From Chitinophaga pinensis (lineage in GTDB: Bacteria; Bacteroidota; Bacteroidia; UKL13-3): a stretch of DNA of 41,192 nt. This document shows, piece after piece, positions 34,209-41,169 of this stretch. The translations under genes were made by a program, and so were the position numbers. The first letter of the stretch is position 1, and every line of letters begins with the position of its first letter. The notes beneath the pieces are model-generated. The model made no database searches. It worked only from the letters and a program-made list of their open reading frames with translations, and was not told the DNA's origin. The stretch lies in assembly GCA_945898275.1 (NCBI GenBank), contig CAMDHZ010000026.1, forward strand, positions 1-41,192, read 5' to 3'.

Positions 34209-34589
34209 CTACTTATAATAAATGGGGTAAAAGGCATCTTCAAAATGAATAATTTCTGTTTGCCCATTGCCATGATTGATGGCAATGATATCAAACCTAA
34301 TTTCCTGCTTGAGCTTTTTTAAACGCATGTATCCTTCGGCAGCTCTGGCAATATGCTGTTGTTTACTTCTATTAACGGCAAACTCTGGTTCTACTTTGGC
34401 GTTGTGCCTTGTCTTGACTTCAATAAACACTAGTTTGTTTTGAAACTCACTGATTAAATCTATTTCATACTTACCTGAAACAAAATTTGTATCAAGGATT
34501 TTGTATCCCTTTTTTTCTAAAAAATTAATGGCCAACTCCTCTCCTTTTTGACCAGTAAGCTTGTTATTATTGGGTGTTTCTGTATTCAT
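34209..34589 (-). CDS. YraN/UPF0102 family endonuclease-like protein
   Basis: 126 residues with the restriction-endonuclease-like core: GEELAINFLEKKGYKIL, then GKYEIDLISEFQNKLVFIEVKTR. This supplies the Asp and Glu-x-Lys active-site positions (EIDLI...FIEVK). YraN proteins resemble Holliday-junction resolvases, but their role is not proven. Position between the EamA transporter and the antiporter genes suggests a co-transcribed run. Upstream, bases 34590-34623 contain a GGTTCAAACC copy. Confidence 0.88.
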   Translation of the reverse strand: MNTETPNNNKLTGQKGEELAINFLEKKGYKILDTNFVSGKYEIDLISEFQNKLVFIEVKTRHNAKVEPEFAVNRSKQQHIARAAEGYMRLKKLKQEIRFDIIAINHGNGQTEIIHFEDAFYPIYYK

Positions 34590-34610
34590 AACAGAAGTTA
34601 CAGAAAATTT

Positions 34611-34620
34611 GGTTCAAACC
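34611..34620. repeat. Iterated palindrome GGTTCAAACC, copy 10
   Basis: Exact copy in the 34-base gap between the EamA gene and yraN, extended to the perfect-arm form TTTGGTTCAAACCAAA. It is non-coding. Confidence 0.85.
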
Positions 34621-34623
34621 AAA

Positions 34624-35523
34624 CTACCCGTTTTTACTCACCAAAATTACCCCACCAATGGTAAACCCTGCGGCAATTAAGGTATTAATGTCTAAGGATT
34701 CGCCTAACCAAAACCAACCAAGCACAATGGCAACCAAGGTATTTATATAGGCATAGGTAGATACAATGGTGGCTGGCAAATTTTTAATCACATACATATA
34801 AGCGCTGTAGGCAAGTAATGAACCAAATAAAACCAAGTAAACCAAGGCATTAATGGCTTGTGGAGCAGGATTGAGCGCAACTAACTCTCCTCGCAAAGCA
34901 GCTACAACAAATAACAATAACCCTCCAGGAATCATTTGCAAACCTGCTGCAAATAGCGGAGGTACATTTGTAACATGGTTTTTAGAATATACTGTACCCA
35001 TGGCCCATAAAATATTGGAAAGTACTACAGCAGCAATTCCCCAAGCATACATGGGGTCATCAAAATAGGAAACTTTATCTTTAAAAAATAAAACTTGCCC
35101 GATAAGACAAATCACAAAGCCCAAAATCACCAACCAAGAAATATGCGTTTTATCTCCTGTGATTCTATTGATTAGCACAATCCAAACGGGTGTTAAGGCA
35201 CAAATTAAGGCAGTTAATCCACTTCCAACGTATTGCATGGCCCAACTTATGATACCATTTCCTCCTGCCAGCATTAACAATCCATTTAATGAAAAGGTGC
35301 GTAAGGCTTTTAAGTTAGGTATTTTATGCCCTTTGATTAAAAAGTAGGAAATAAGTATAATTCCGGCCGAAGTATGCCTAAATGCAGCCATGGCAAAAGG
35401 AGGAAAAGTGGATATCCCTATTTTGATAGCAAGAAAGGTTGTACCCCAAAAAATGGAAACAGCCCAGAATGCAAGCCATCCAATGGCCTTTGGTGATAAA
35501 TTCAAAGTTTGTAGTTTAAGCAC
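34624..35523 (-). CDS. EamA/DMT family transporter
   Basis: About 300 residues with ten hydrophobic helices in two EamA repeats: FWGTTFLAIKIGISTFPPFAMAAFRH in the first, and IAAVVLSNILWAMGTVYSK opening the second. It ends in a positively charged tail. The family exports small metabolites such as amino acids; the substrate is not predictable. No ATG precedes the first helix. GTG at 35523 is chosen; TTG at 35505 (MNLSPKAIGW) is as likely. TTG at 35574 would overlap the divergent dihydroorotase gene by 10 bases. Confidence 0.88.
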   Translation of the reverse strand: MLKLQTLNLSPKAIGWLAFWAVSIFWGTTFLAIKIGISTFPPFAMAAFRHTSAGIILISYFLIKGHKIPNLKALRTFSLNGLLMLAGGNGIISWAMQYVGSGLTALICALTPVWIVLINRITGDKTHISWLVILGFVICLIGQVLFFKDKVSYFDDPMYAWGIAAVVLSNILWAMGTVYSKNHVTNVPPLFAAGLQMIPGGLLLFVVAALRGELVALNPAPQAINALVYLVLFGSLLAYSAYMYVIKNLPATIVSTYAYINTLVAIVLGWFWLGESLDINTLIAAGFTIGGVILVSKNG

Positions 35524-35564
35524 AAATGTACAGTTTGAAACAATATTTATTAAGTTCGCAGTAA

Positions 35565-36902
35565 ATGAAAACAATACTTATTAAAAATGCACTCTTGGTG
35601 AATGAGGGTGAACAATTTCATGCTGATGTATTTATAAAAGGTGCTTTTATTGAAAAAATTGAAAGGCAAGGGATAAATATGCCTGCCGACCAAGTAATTG
35701 ACGCGATCGGAAAAATCTTAATTCCTGGTTTAATTGACGACCAAGTGCATTTTAGGGAGCCAGGTTTAACGCATAAAGGAGATTTATATACTGAACCAAA
35801 AGCAGCAGTTGCTGGCGGGGTTACCTCTTATATGGAAATGCCAAACACCTCCCCTAGTGCCGTAACCATTGAATTGTTAGAGCAGAAATATTCGCGCGCA
35901 GCAGAAGTTAGTCTTGCTAATTATAGCTTCTTTATGGGTACTACCAACCATAATATTGAAGAACTTCTTAGAGTGGATGAAACCAAAATCTGTGGGGTAA
36001 AGATTTTTATGGGCTCAAGTACGGGCGATATGTTGGTGGATGACCCTTTGGCTTTAGAAAGAGTTTTTAAAGAAGTTAAAACTATTATTGCCACACATTG
36101 CGAGGACGACCCAATGGTAAAGGCCAATCAAGCTGCGGTAATTGCAGCAAATGGAGAAGCTATTGACGCCAGTTGGCACCCAAAAATTAGAAATGAAGAA
36201 GCCTGCTATTTGTCGTCTAGCTTTGCAGTTGAATTAGCAAAAAAGCACAATACGCGTTTACATATCTTGCACATTAGTACAGCAAAAGAACTAGACTTAT
36301 TTAGAAATGATATTCCATTGGTTCAAAAACGCATAACTGCCGAAGCTTGTACACATCATCTTTGGTTTAGCGATGAAGACTATGCAGAAAAAGGGAATTT
36401 TATAAAATGGAACCCAGCGGTAAAATCTTCAAAGCATAGAGAAGCAATTTTAAAAGCTGTAATTGATGGTAGAATTGATGTGCTGGCAACCGACCATGCG
36501 CCGCATACTTTGGAAGAAAAATCGCAAAGCTATTTAAAAGCGCCTTCGGGCGGACCTTTGGTTCAACACACCCTAAATGCCTTATTGCAACTTTACAAGA
36601 AAGGAAAAATAAGCCTAGAAAAAATTGTTGAAAAAGCCTGTCACAACCCAGCGATACTGTTTGAAATTGACCGCAGAGGATTTATCAAAGAAGGCTTTTT
36701 TGCAGATTTAGTATTGGTAGATTTGAACCAAAAATACACCGTTTCTAAAAGTAATATTTTATATAAGTGCGGCTGGAGCCCTTTTGAAGGAGTGCAATTT
36801 GACTCAGTTGTTACCCATACCTTAGTAAATGGAAATGTAGTTTACAAGGAAGGGAATTTTGATAAAAGCAATAAGGGTATGAGAATTCTATTTAACAGAT
36901 AA
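35565..36902 (+). CDS. pyrC: Dihydroorotase (class I type)
   Basis: Catalyses ring closure of carbamoyl aspartate to dihydroorotate in pyrimidine synthesis. 445 residues of amidohydrolase barrel. Visible are the metal-bridging Lys in GVKIFMGSS, the ATHCEDD and LHILHIST histidines, and the catalytic Asp in ATDHAPHT. The usual first ligand motif HxHxRxPG reads QVHFREPG, so one of the two His is replaced by Gln. The closing VVTHTLVNGNVVYKEG is normal for the family. The Gln form is, to my memory, shared by other Bacteroidota. No other pyr genes are adjacent. Confidence 0.9.
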   Translation: MKTILIKNALLVNEGEQFHADVFIKGAFIEKIERQGINMPADQVIDAIGKILIPGLIDDQVHFREPGLTHKGDLYTEPKAAVAGGVTSYMEMPNTSPSAVTIELLEQKYSRAAEVSLANYSFFMGTTNHNIEELLRVDETKICGVKIFMGSSTGDMLVDDPLALERVFKEVKTIIATHCEDDPMVKANQAAVIAANGEAIDASWHPKIRNEEACYLSSSFAVELAKKHNTRLHILHISTAKELDLFRNDIPLVQKRITAEACTHHLWFSDEDYAEKGNFIKWNPAVKSSKHREAILKAVIDGRIDVLATDHAPHTLEEKSQSYLKAPSGGPLVQHTLNALLQLYKKGKISLEKIVEKACHNPAILFEIDRRGFIKEGFFADLVLVDLNQKYTVSKSNILYKCGWSPFEGVQFDSVVTHTLVNGNVVYKEGNFDKSNKGMRILFNR

Positions 36903-36923
36903 TCGAACCTATATAAGCAAAAA

Positions 36924-36993
36924 CAGGTTTCACTGCAAATTGCGGAGTATTACTATGGTTAGTAATTCCCAAACAATATTGCAATGAAACCTG
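36924..36993. repeat. Imperfect 70-bp inverted repeat between convergent genes
   Basis: CAGGTTTCACTGCAA (36924-36938) pairs with TTGCAATGAAACCTG (36979-36993) with one mismatch. An inner shorter stem (around GTATTAC and GTAAT) lies within the loop. It fills the gap between the pyrC stop and the convergent globin stop. It could be a bidirectional terminator, but neither side has a good T run. Confidence 0.55.
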
Positions 36994-37008
36994 CAAGCTA
37001 GTTAGTAA

Positions 37009-37584
37009 TTATTGCTGAACAATATCGGCCTTAGTTGTGTATAATAAAGCAACTAAATCATCAACCAATTGTTTGTTGTTGGCAGCAGTTACGCCATTTT
37101 TAGCTAGTCCAGCTCCAATATGCCCTACAAACTTATCGAAATCTGCAGATGAAGCTTTTACTCCCATGCGGCTGTGTTTAGCTGGATTATGAGCATCTTT
37201 CATATTTAATCCTGTATAGGCATAGCTGGCATTTTTGCAACCTGTAGCAGCGCACATAAAGTCTGTGAAGTTTTTGCTCAAAGCAGCTAATCCATTGGTA
37301 TTTCCTGAACCCAATTCCATAAACAAAGTAGGGAAAAATTTTGTCATTTGAGTATCTGCGGCAATAATTAAGATAGAACTATCAACCACAGCACGAAGGG
37401 TTAACCTTCCTTTTTCAATCATTGTAGATGGATTGTTTGGATCTGCAACCATTGTGCTACCACCTACTCTTGTATAAAGAGAAGCAGGTGTTTGTTGTGG
37501 CTCAATTTTCGTTTCATCTTTTTGACAAGAGATGCCTAATAGCATTAAAAATGCTGCGGTAATAGCGAGTGTTGTTTTTTTCAT
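37009..37584 (-). CDS. Lipoprotein with group 1 truncated-hemoglobin fold
   Basis: A lipoprotein signal ends in LGISC (Cys 20), followed by a 170-residue truncated-globin domain: SLYTRVGGSTMV for helices A/B, FFPTLF for the CD region, NFTDFMCAATGC for helix E, then YTGLNMKDAHNPAKH, where the His of MKDAH is the likely proximal haem ligand. DFDKFVGHIGAGLAKNGV covers helices G/H. Compared with cytosolic trHbN it carries an insertion of about 25 residues after helix A. It is therefore predicted to be a haem protein tethered outside the cytoplasm, perhaps in oxygen, NO or peroxide chemistry. It is the last gene of the ECF sigma operon. Confidence 0.78.
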   Translation of the reverse strand: MKKTTLAITAAFLMLLGISCQKDETKIEPQQTPASLYTRVGGSTMVADPNNPSTMIEKGRLTLRAVVDSSILIIAADTQMTKFFPTLFMELGSGNTNGLAALSKNFTDFMCAATGCKNASYAYTGLNMKDAHNPAKHSRMGVKASSADFDKFVGHIGAGLAKNGVTAANNKQLVDDLVALLYTTKADIVQQ

Positions 37585-37607
37585 GTTGTTTTTATTTAGT
37601 TTATAGA

Positions 37608-38036
37608 TTAATTAGAACTTAAAAATGAAAGTGCTTTTCCTAAAAAGGAAAATTTGTTTAGGTCAACTGGACAACCAGATTTGAGCTCAGTTTCAGAAGA
37701 AATATATCTAGTGGCTAATGCTTTAGAATGGTTTTTAACTTTGTTTAAAACCATTTCTGCATCTACAATTTTTGGTTCATAAATGAACACCAATACGCGC
37801 TCTTGAGAATTATAAATGGCATTGCTTATCCCATTTATAGAAGCGGTATATTCTCTAATACCGGTTAAATTTTCTTGTTCAGTTTGAGCCTTAAAATCTA
37901 TCCTGCCCAATGCAAAAACTTTTTGATTTTCTTTAGCTTTATGGATAAGAAATAAATGAATGGCTAAAGAAGCTAAAAGACCAACAAATAAAATAAGCGT
38001 GATTCGCACTGTTAAATTAAGATTTTGATTTTCCAT
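37608..38036 (-). CDS. Membrane-anchored protein with possible HMA-like fold
   Basis: 142 residues from Met 38036 (MENQNLNL). One membrane helix (about 9-27, ITLILFVGLLASLAIHLFL) precedes a soluble domain whose pattern GRIDFKAQ, then GISNAIYNSQERVLVFIYEP, then MVLNKVKNHS, resembles the beta-alpha-beta of heavy-metal-associated domains. The metal-binding CxxC is absent. A single Cys occurs near the end (SGCPV). I do not recognise a named family. It lies between the anti-sigma and globin genes with gaps of 72 and 23 bases, so it probably works with one of them. Confidence 0.6.
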   Translation of the reverse strand: MENQNLNLTVRITLILFVGLLASLAIHLFLIHKAKENQKVFALGRIDFKAQTEQENLTGIREYTASINGISNAIYNSQERVLVFIYEPKIVDAEMVLNKVKNHSKALATRYISSETELKSGCPVDLNKFSFLGKALSFLSSN

Positions 38037-38108
38037 GTGTTTTATAAATTGATTACAAACACATATACGAGAAAACAAAAAGAGTGGATTTAAAACCAGT
38101 AAAAAAAA

Positions 38109-38924
38109 TTACGAGCCAATGACTTTTCCTGCAACAACCATTTCGCTAAGGGTTGGACTGACACTTCCGCCTTTGTCTTCTATTGTAACTGCAAAAAGGT
38201 CGGCCTGAGTGGTAGAAACGTCGCTAAGAATTAAGATTCCTTGAAGGCTATCAAATACACCTGCATTAATCGGCTTCCCATTTACCAATGCCCACAATTG
38301 AAATTGTTTTCCTGAAGGTAAATTTGGTATTTGTATAAGACTAATAAAAGTCTCTTTGGATGCTTTGTTCCAAAAAACCTTCATTTGCGCATTAGGAAAC
38401 TTTTCTGTTCCAGCTAGTTTAACTTGAATAAAATCATCAGTACTAATCTTTTTAAAGCTTTGACTCAAGTTAGTTAATTCTAAAGAGGTGCGATTAACAT
38501 TTTCTGACAAGAGTACTTTTTCTTGGTTCAGAATTGCCAATTGATTTTCAGTATCCTTCAATCTACTTTGTGTAAAGAATAAAATGATACTTAAACCTAA
38601 TACAACAAGCAGACTTGCTGCCAATGAAATCCTGTAAAAATTTAAGTGATTCTTCTTGACTTCAGTAGCTGCAACGTTTGAAAAACTCTTTAATTCAGGT
38701 TTAAAAACCAATTGTTTTTTAATTTTTTGATCGAGTCCTATTGGAGGTGTTTCGGCATAAATTTGAGCGTAATTTTCTAAGGCTGCATTAATATCATCCA
38801 ATTCTACAGATAACGCTGGATATAAATCAAGGTACTTTTCAACCAATAATTTTTCCTCTGGAGAACAAGCATTCAACGCATATAATTCAAGCAAACCACT
38901 ATCTTTAAATTCTATTAAATTCAA
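38109..38924 (-). CDS. RskA-like anti-sigma factor
   Basis: A membrane-spanning inhibitor of the adjacent ECF sigma factor. The N-terminal cytoplasmic sigma-binding part (LLELYALNACSPEEKLLVEKYL) lacks the zinc-binding HxxxCxxC of ZAS anti-sigmas. One membrane helix lies near residues 95-115. The periplasmic RskA domain has FQLWALVNGKPINAGVFDS and TIEDKGGSVSPTLS. Release of the sigma factor would follow an envelope or redox signal by regulated proteolysis, as in SigK/RskA systems. Its start overlaps the sigma-factor stop as ATGA. Confidence 0.88.
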   Translation of the reverse strand: MNLIEFKDSGLLELYALNACSPEEKLLVEKYLDLYPALSVELDDINAALENYAQIYAETPPIGLDQKIKKQLVFKPELKSFSNVAATEVKKNHLNFYRISLAASLLVVLGLSIILFFTQSRLKDTENQLAILNQEKVLLSENVNRTSLELTNLSQSFKKISTDDFIQVKLAGTEKFPNAQMKVFWNKASKETFISLIQIPNLPSGKQFQLWALVNGKPINAGVFDSLQGILILSDVSTTQADLFAVTIEDKGGSVSPTLSEMVVAGKVIGS

Positions 38925-39484
38925 CTTATTCCTCCTTTCTGTTTTTCATTAAATACACCTCTTAACTTTTGTATGGCTTGTCTTGCTCTTGTTTTGACTG
39001 TGCCTAAAGGGATTTCAAAATCTTTGGCAATTTCGGATTGCGTATACCCTTCAAAATACATTTTCTGAAGAATTTCCAATTGGTCTTTTGGCAATGCTTC
39101 AACAATCTTTTTCAACCCAATACCATCTGTATTGAAATCAGTTTGATATTGCTGATCAATTACATATACGGAATTTTCTATATCTTGGTTTTGAAGGCTG
39201 TTTCGTTCTTGTTTGCTTTTGAGTGCATCAATGGCTGTATTTCTAGCAATATTAAGCATCCAGGTATACAGTTTACCCTTTGAGGAATCATAGGAAGAGA
39301 AGTTGTTCCAAATTTTTACAAAACTCTCTTGGGTAATGTCTTCTGCTAATTCTCTATTGTTAACTATCTTCAGAATTGATCCAAAAATTGAGGCTGAATA
39401 ATTATTATACAATAAATTAAATGCAGCCTCAGTGCCGGTATTTAAAACCAGAATCAAATCTTCTTCTGAGATAAGTTTGCGCAT
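38921..39484 (-). CDS. ECF-family RNA polymerase sigma factor (SigK-like)
   Basis: A 187-residue group 4 sigma factor. Region 2 is seen in NRELAEDITQESFVKIWNNF and LYTWMLNIARNTAIDALKSKQ. Region 4 helix-turn-helix is in MYFEGYTQSEIAKDFEIPLGTVKTRARQAIQKL. There is no extra C-terminal domain. An RskA-type partner downstream places it with SigK-like ECFs. The start is ATG at 39484; TTG three bases earlier is less likely. It probably transcribes its own operon, including the globin. Confidence 0.93.
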   Translation of the reverse strand: MRKLISEEDLILVLNTGTEAAFNLLYNNYSASIFGSILKIVNNRELAEDITQESFVKIWNNFSSYDSSKGKLYTWMLNIARNTAIDALKSKQERNSLQNQDIENSVYVIDQQYQTDFNTDGIGLKKIVEALPKDQLEILQKMYFEGYTQSEIAKDFEIPLGTVKTRARQAIQKLRGVFNEKQKGGIS

Positions 39485-39523
39485 CAATTCTTAAAATATA
39501 GTTAGGCAATCTAAAGAAATTTA

Positions 39524-40240
39524 TTAAATAAGCATAGGCACTTCCATCAATAATATTTCGGCTTGATCCGACAAGGCTGTGACAGAGATTTCTGAAGTTT
39601 GTGACAGTCCGATGCCATCTCTTGAAGCTAAAACAGTTCCATTGATGTTCCAATCTCCAGAAAGTATAAAGGCATAGACACCATGTTGCTCACTTTTTAG
39701 GGTGTGTTTAACGCTAAAATCCTTATCAAACTTTCCAAGGTAGAATCTGGCATCTTGGTGAATCCAAACCGCATTGGGTGAAGGTTCGCTAGAAAGAACC
39801 AATTGTAAGTTGTTTTGTCTATCTGCAAGGTTTAAGGTTTTCTGGTCGTACCTTGGCGCAACATTGCGTTGGTTTGGAAAAACCCAAATTTGCAGGAATT
39901 TAGTTTGTTGGTCTTTATTACGATTGTATTCGCTATGAAAAATTCCTGTGCCGGCGCTCATCACTTGAATATCGCCCTGCTTAATCACAGCGGTATTACC
40001 CATAGAATCTTTGTGTTCTAAATCGCCTTCAAGCGGAATAGAAATTATTTCCATGTTATCATGCGGATGTTTGCCAAAGCCCATTGCCGCAGCAACAGTA
40101 TCATCATTTAAGACCCTTAATGCGCCAAAATGAACTCTTTCTGGGTTATGGTATGAACCAAAGCTGAAAGTATGAAAGGATTTTAACCAACCGAAATCTG
40201 CTTTTCCGCGCGTATCGGCTTTATGGATGATGGTATTCAT
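39524..40240 (-). CDS. Pirin family protein (YhhW-like)
   Basis: A bicupin of 238 residues. The N-terminal cupin carries the metal ligands in FGKHPHDNMEIISIPLEG and LEHKDSMG with later Glu, as in Escherichia coli YhhW, which has quercetin 2,3-dioxygenase activity. The segments GWLKSFHTFSFGSY and HFGALRVLNDD are typical. The physiological role is not clear. 70 bases separate it from the Crp/Fnr regulator upstream on the same strand, and that gap holds a TTGGTTCAA half-motif. Confidence 0.92.
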   Translation of the reverse strand: MNTIIHKADTRGKADFGWLKSFHTFSFGSYHNPERVHFGALRVLNDDTVAAAMGFGKHPHDNMEIISIPLEGDLEHKDSMGNTAVIKQGDIQVMSAGTGIFHSEYNRNKDQQTKFLQIWVFPNQRNVAPRYDQKTLNLADRQNNLQLVLSSEPSPNAVWIHQDARFYLGKFDKDFSVKHTLKSEQHGVYAFILSGDWNINGTVLASRDGIGLSQTSEISVTALSDQAEILLMEVPMLI

Positions 40241-40310
40241 ATTGATTTAATTTTGGTTCAAAACTAAACCATTAAAGTAAGCTAAACCTTAAATTAGATT
40301 AAGAAAGCGT

Positions 40311-40910
40311 TTAGCGATTTTGTGTTTTTAGTTTGGATCTAATTTTTGAAAGAAACTCGGGTGTAATACCCAGATAAGCAGCAATAAGATGCTGAGGAAC
40401 CCTTTGAACAATGGCAGGATATTTTGCCAAAAAAGTTAAATAACGGTCTTCTGCAGGCTCGCTAAAGGAAGAAATTAAACGTTTCATGAGGGTTTCATGT
40501 GTACGTTGAATCATTAACCTAAACATGCGTTCAAAGGCAGGAATTCTATTGAATAATCGCTCCTTGGCTTCATAACTAATCAGAATTAACTCGGTATCCT
40601 CTAAAGTTTCTATGAATAAATTGGAAGGCTTTTGTTGGGAAAAACTAGCCATATCACTCACCCACCATTCTTCAATACCAAAATACAAATCAACCTCATT
40701 ACCTTTTTCGTTTAAATAGTACACCCTGCAACAACCTTTATTGATAAAGGCTTCGAAGTTGCAAATTTCGCCAGCGCTAAGTAGACGACTTTTCTTTTTG
40801 TATTGCTTAACCGTTAATTGAGAATGAAAGTAAGCAAAGTCGGCTTCTGAGAGCGAAATGCACCTGGCGACATAGGCGTCAATGGAGGTAAAAGAGGAAG
40901 GAGAGGTCAT
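40311..40910 (-). CDS. Crp/Fnr family transcriptional regulator
   Basis: 199 residues: a cyclic-nucleotide-binding-like beta roll (about 10-120, AGEICNFEAFINKGCCRVYY), a dimer helix, and a C-terminal winged helix (RVPQHLIAAYLGITPEFLSKIRSKL). No Cys cluster like that of Fnr is present, so oxygen sensing through iron-sulfur is unlikely. It probably controls the pirin gene directly downstream, as such pairs commonly do in Bacteroidota. Confidence 0.88.
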   Translation of the reverse strand: MTSPSSFTSIDAYVARCISLSEADFAYFHSQLTVKQYKKKSRLLSAGEICNFEAFINKGCCRVYYLNEKGNEVDLYFGIEEWWVSDMASFSQQKPSNLFIETLEDTELILISYEAKERLFNRIPAFERMFRLMIQRTHETLMKRLISSFSEPAEDRYLTFLAKYPAIVQRVPQHLIAAYLGITPEFLSKIRSKLKTQNR

Positions 40911-40981
40911 TTTAAAACTATAAATTATTCAGAGCTTTCTTTTGCAATATATTTACAAGTTATCAAAAAATCATTTAAAAA

Positions 40982-41044
40982 GACGATAGTCCATGGACCA
41001 AAGTCGATAGTCCATAGTCGATGGTCCATAGTTGATGGTCAAAG
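40982..41044. repeat. Degenerate 14-bp tandem repeat
   Basis: Copies of GTCGATRGTCCATA: GACGATAGTCCATG (40982-40995), a half copy, then 41003-41016, 41017-41030 and 41031-41044 in tandem. It lies in the unassigned 280 bases upstream of the Crp/Fnr gene, where I see no gene. Confidence 0.65.
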
Positions 41045-41136
41045 TGTAAAAGCCTAAAATACGTTGACCGCTAATTAACTATCTTTTTTATTTCTAATTG
41101 CCAAAAATACATTCTGAACTTTTGGCTTTGTTTGCT

Positions 41137-41169
41137 CAGTTAAGTGGGGCTCGACGCCCCATTTAACTG
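41137..41169. repeat. Strong 14-bp hairpin with GGGGC/GCCCC core
   Basis: CAGTTAAGTGGGGC pairs with GCCCCATTTAACTG (one G-T pair) around a 5-base TCGAC loop. No T run follows on either strand, so a plain rho-independent terminator is not supported. It may be a dispersed intergenic repeat. Confidence 0.55.

Noticed and set aside
1630-34620. The GGTTCAAACC copies might be fragments of tRNA T-arms (GGTTCRAATCC).
   Set aside because: The spacing is one base shorter than a T-arm and the copies have no acceptor or anticodon sequence around them. The two true tRNAs here carry different T-arm forms.
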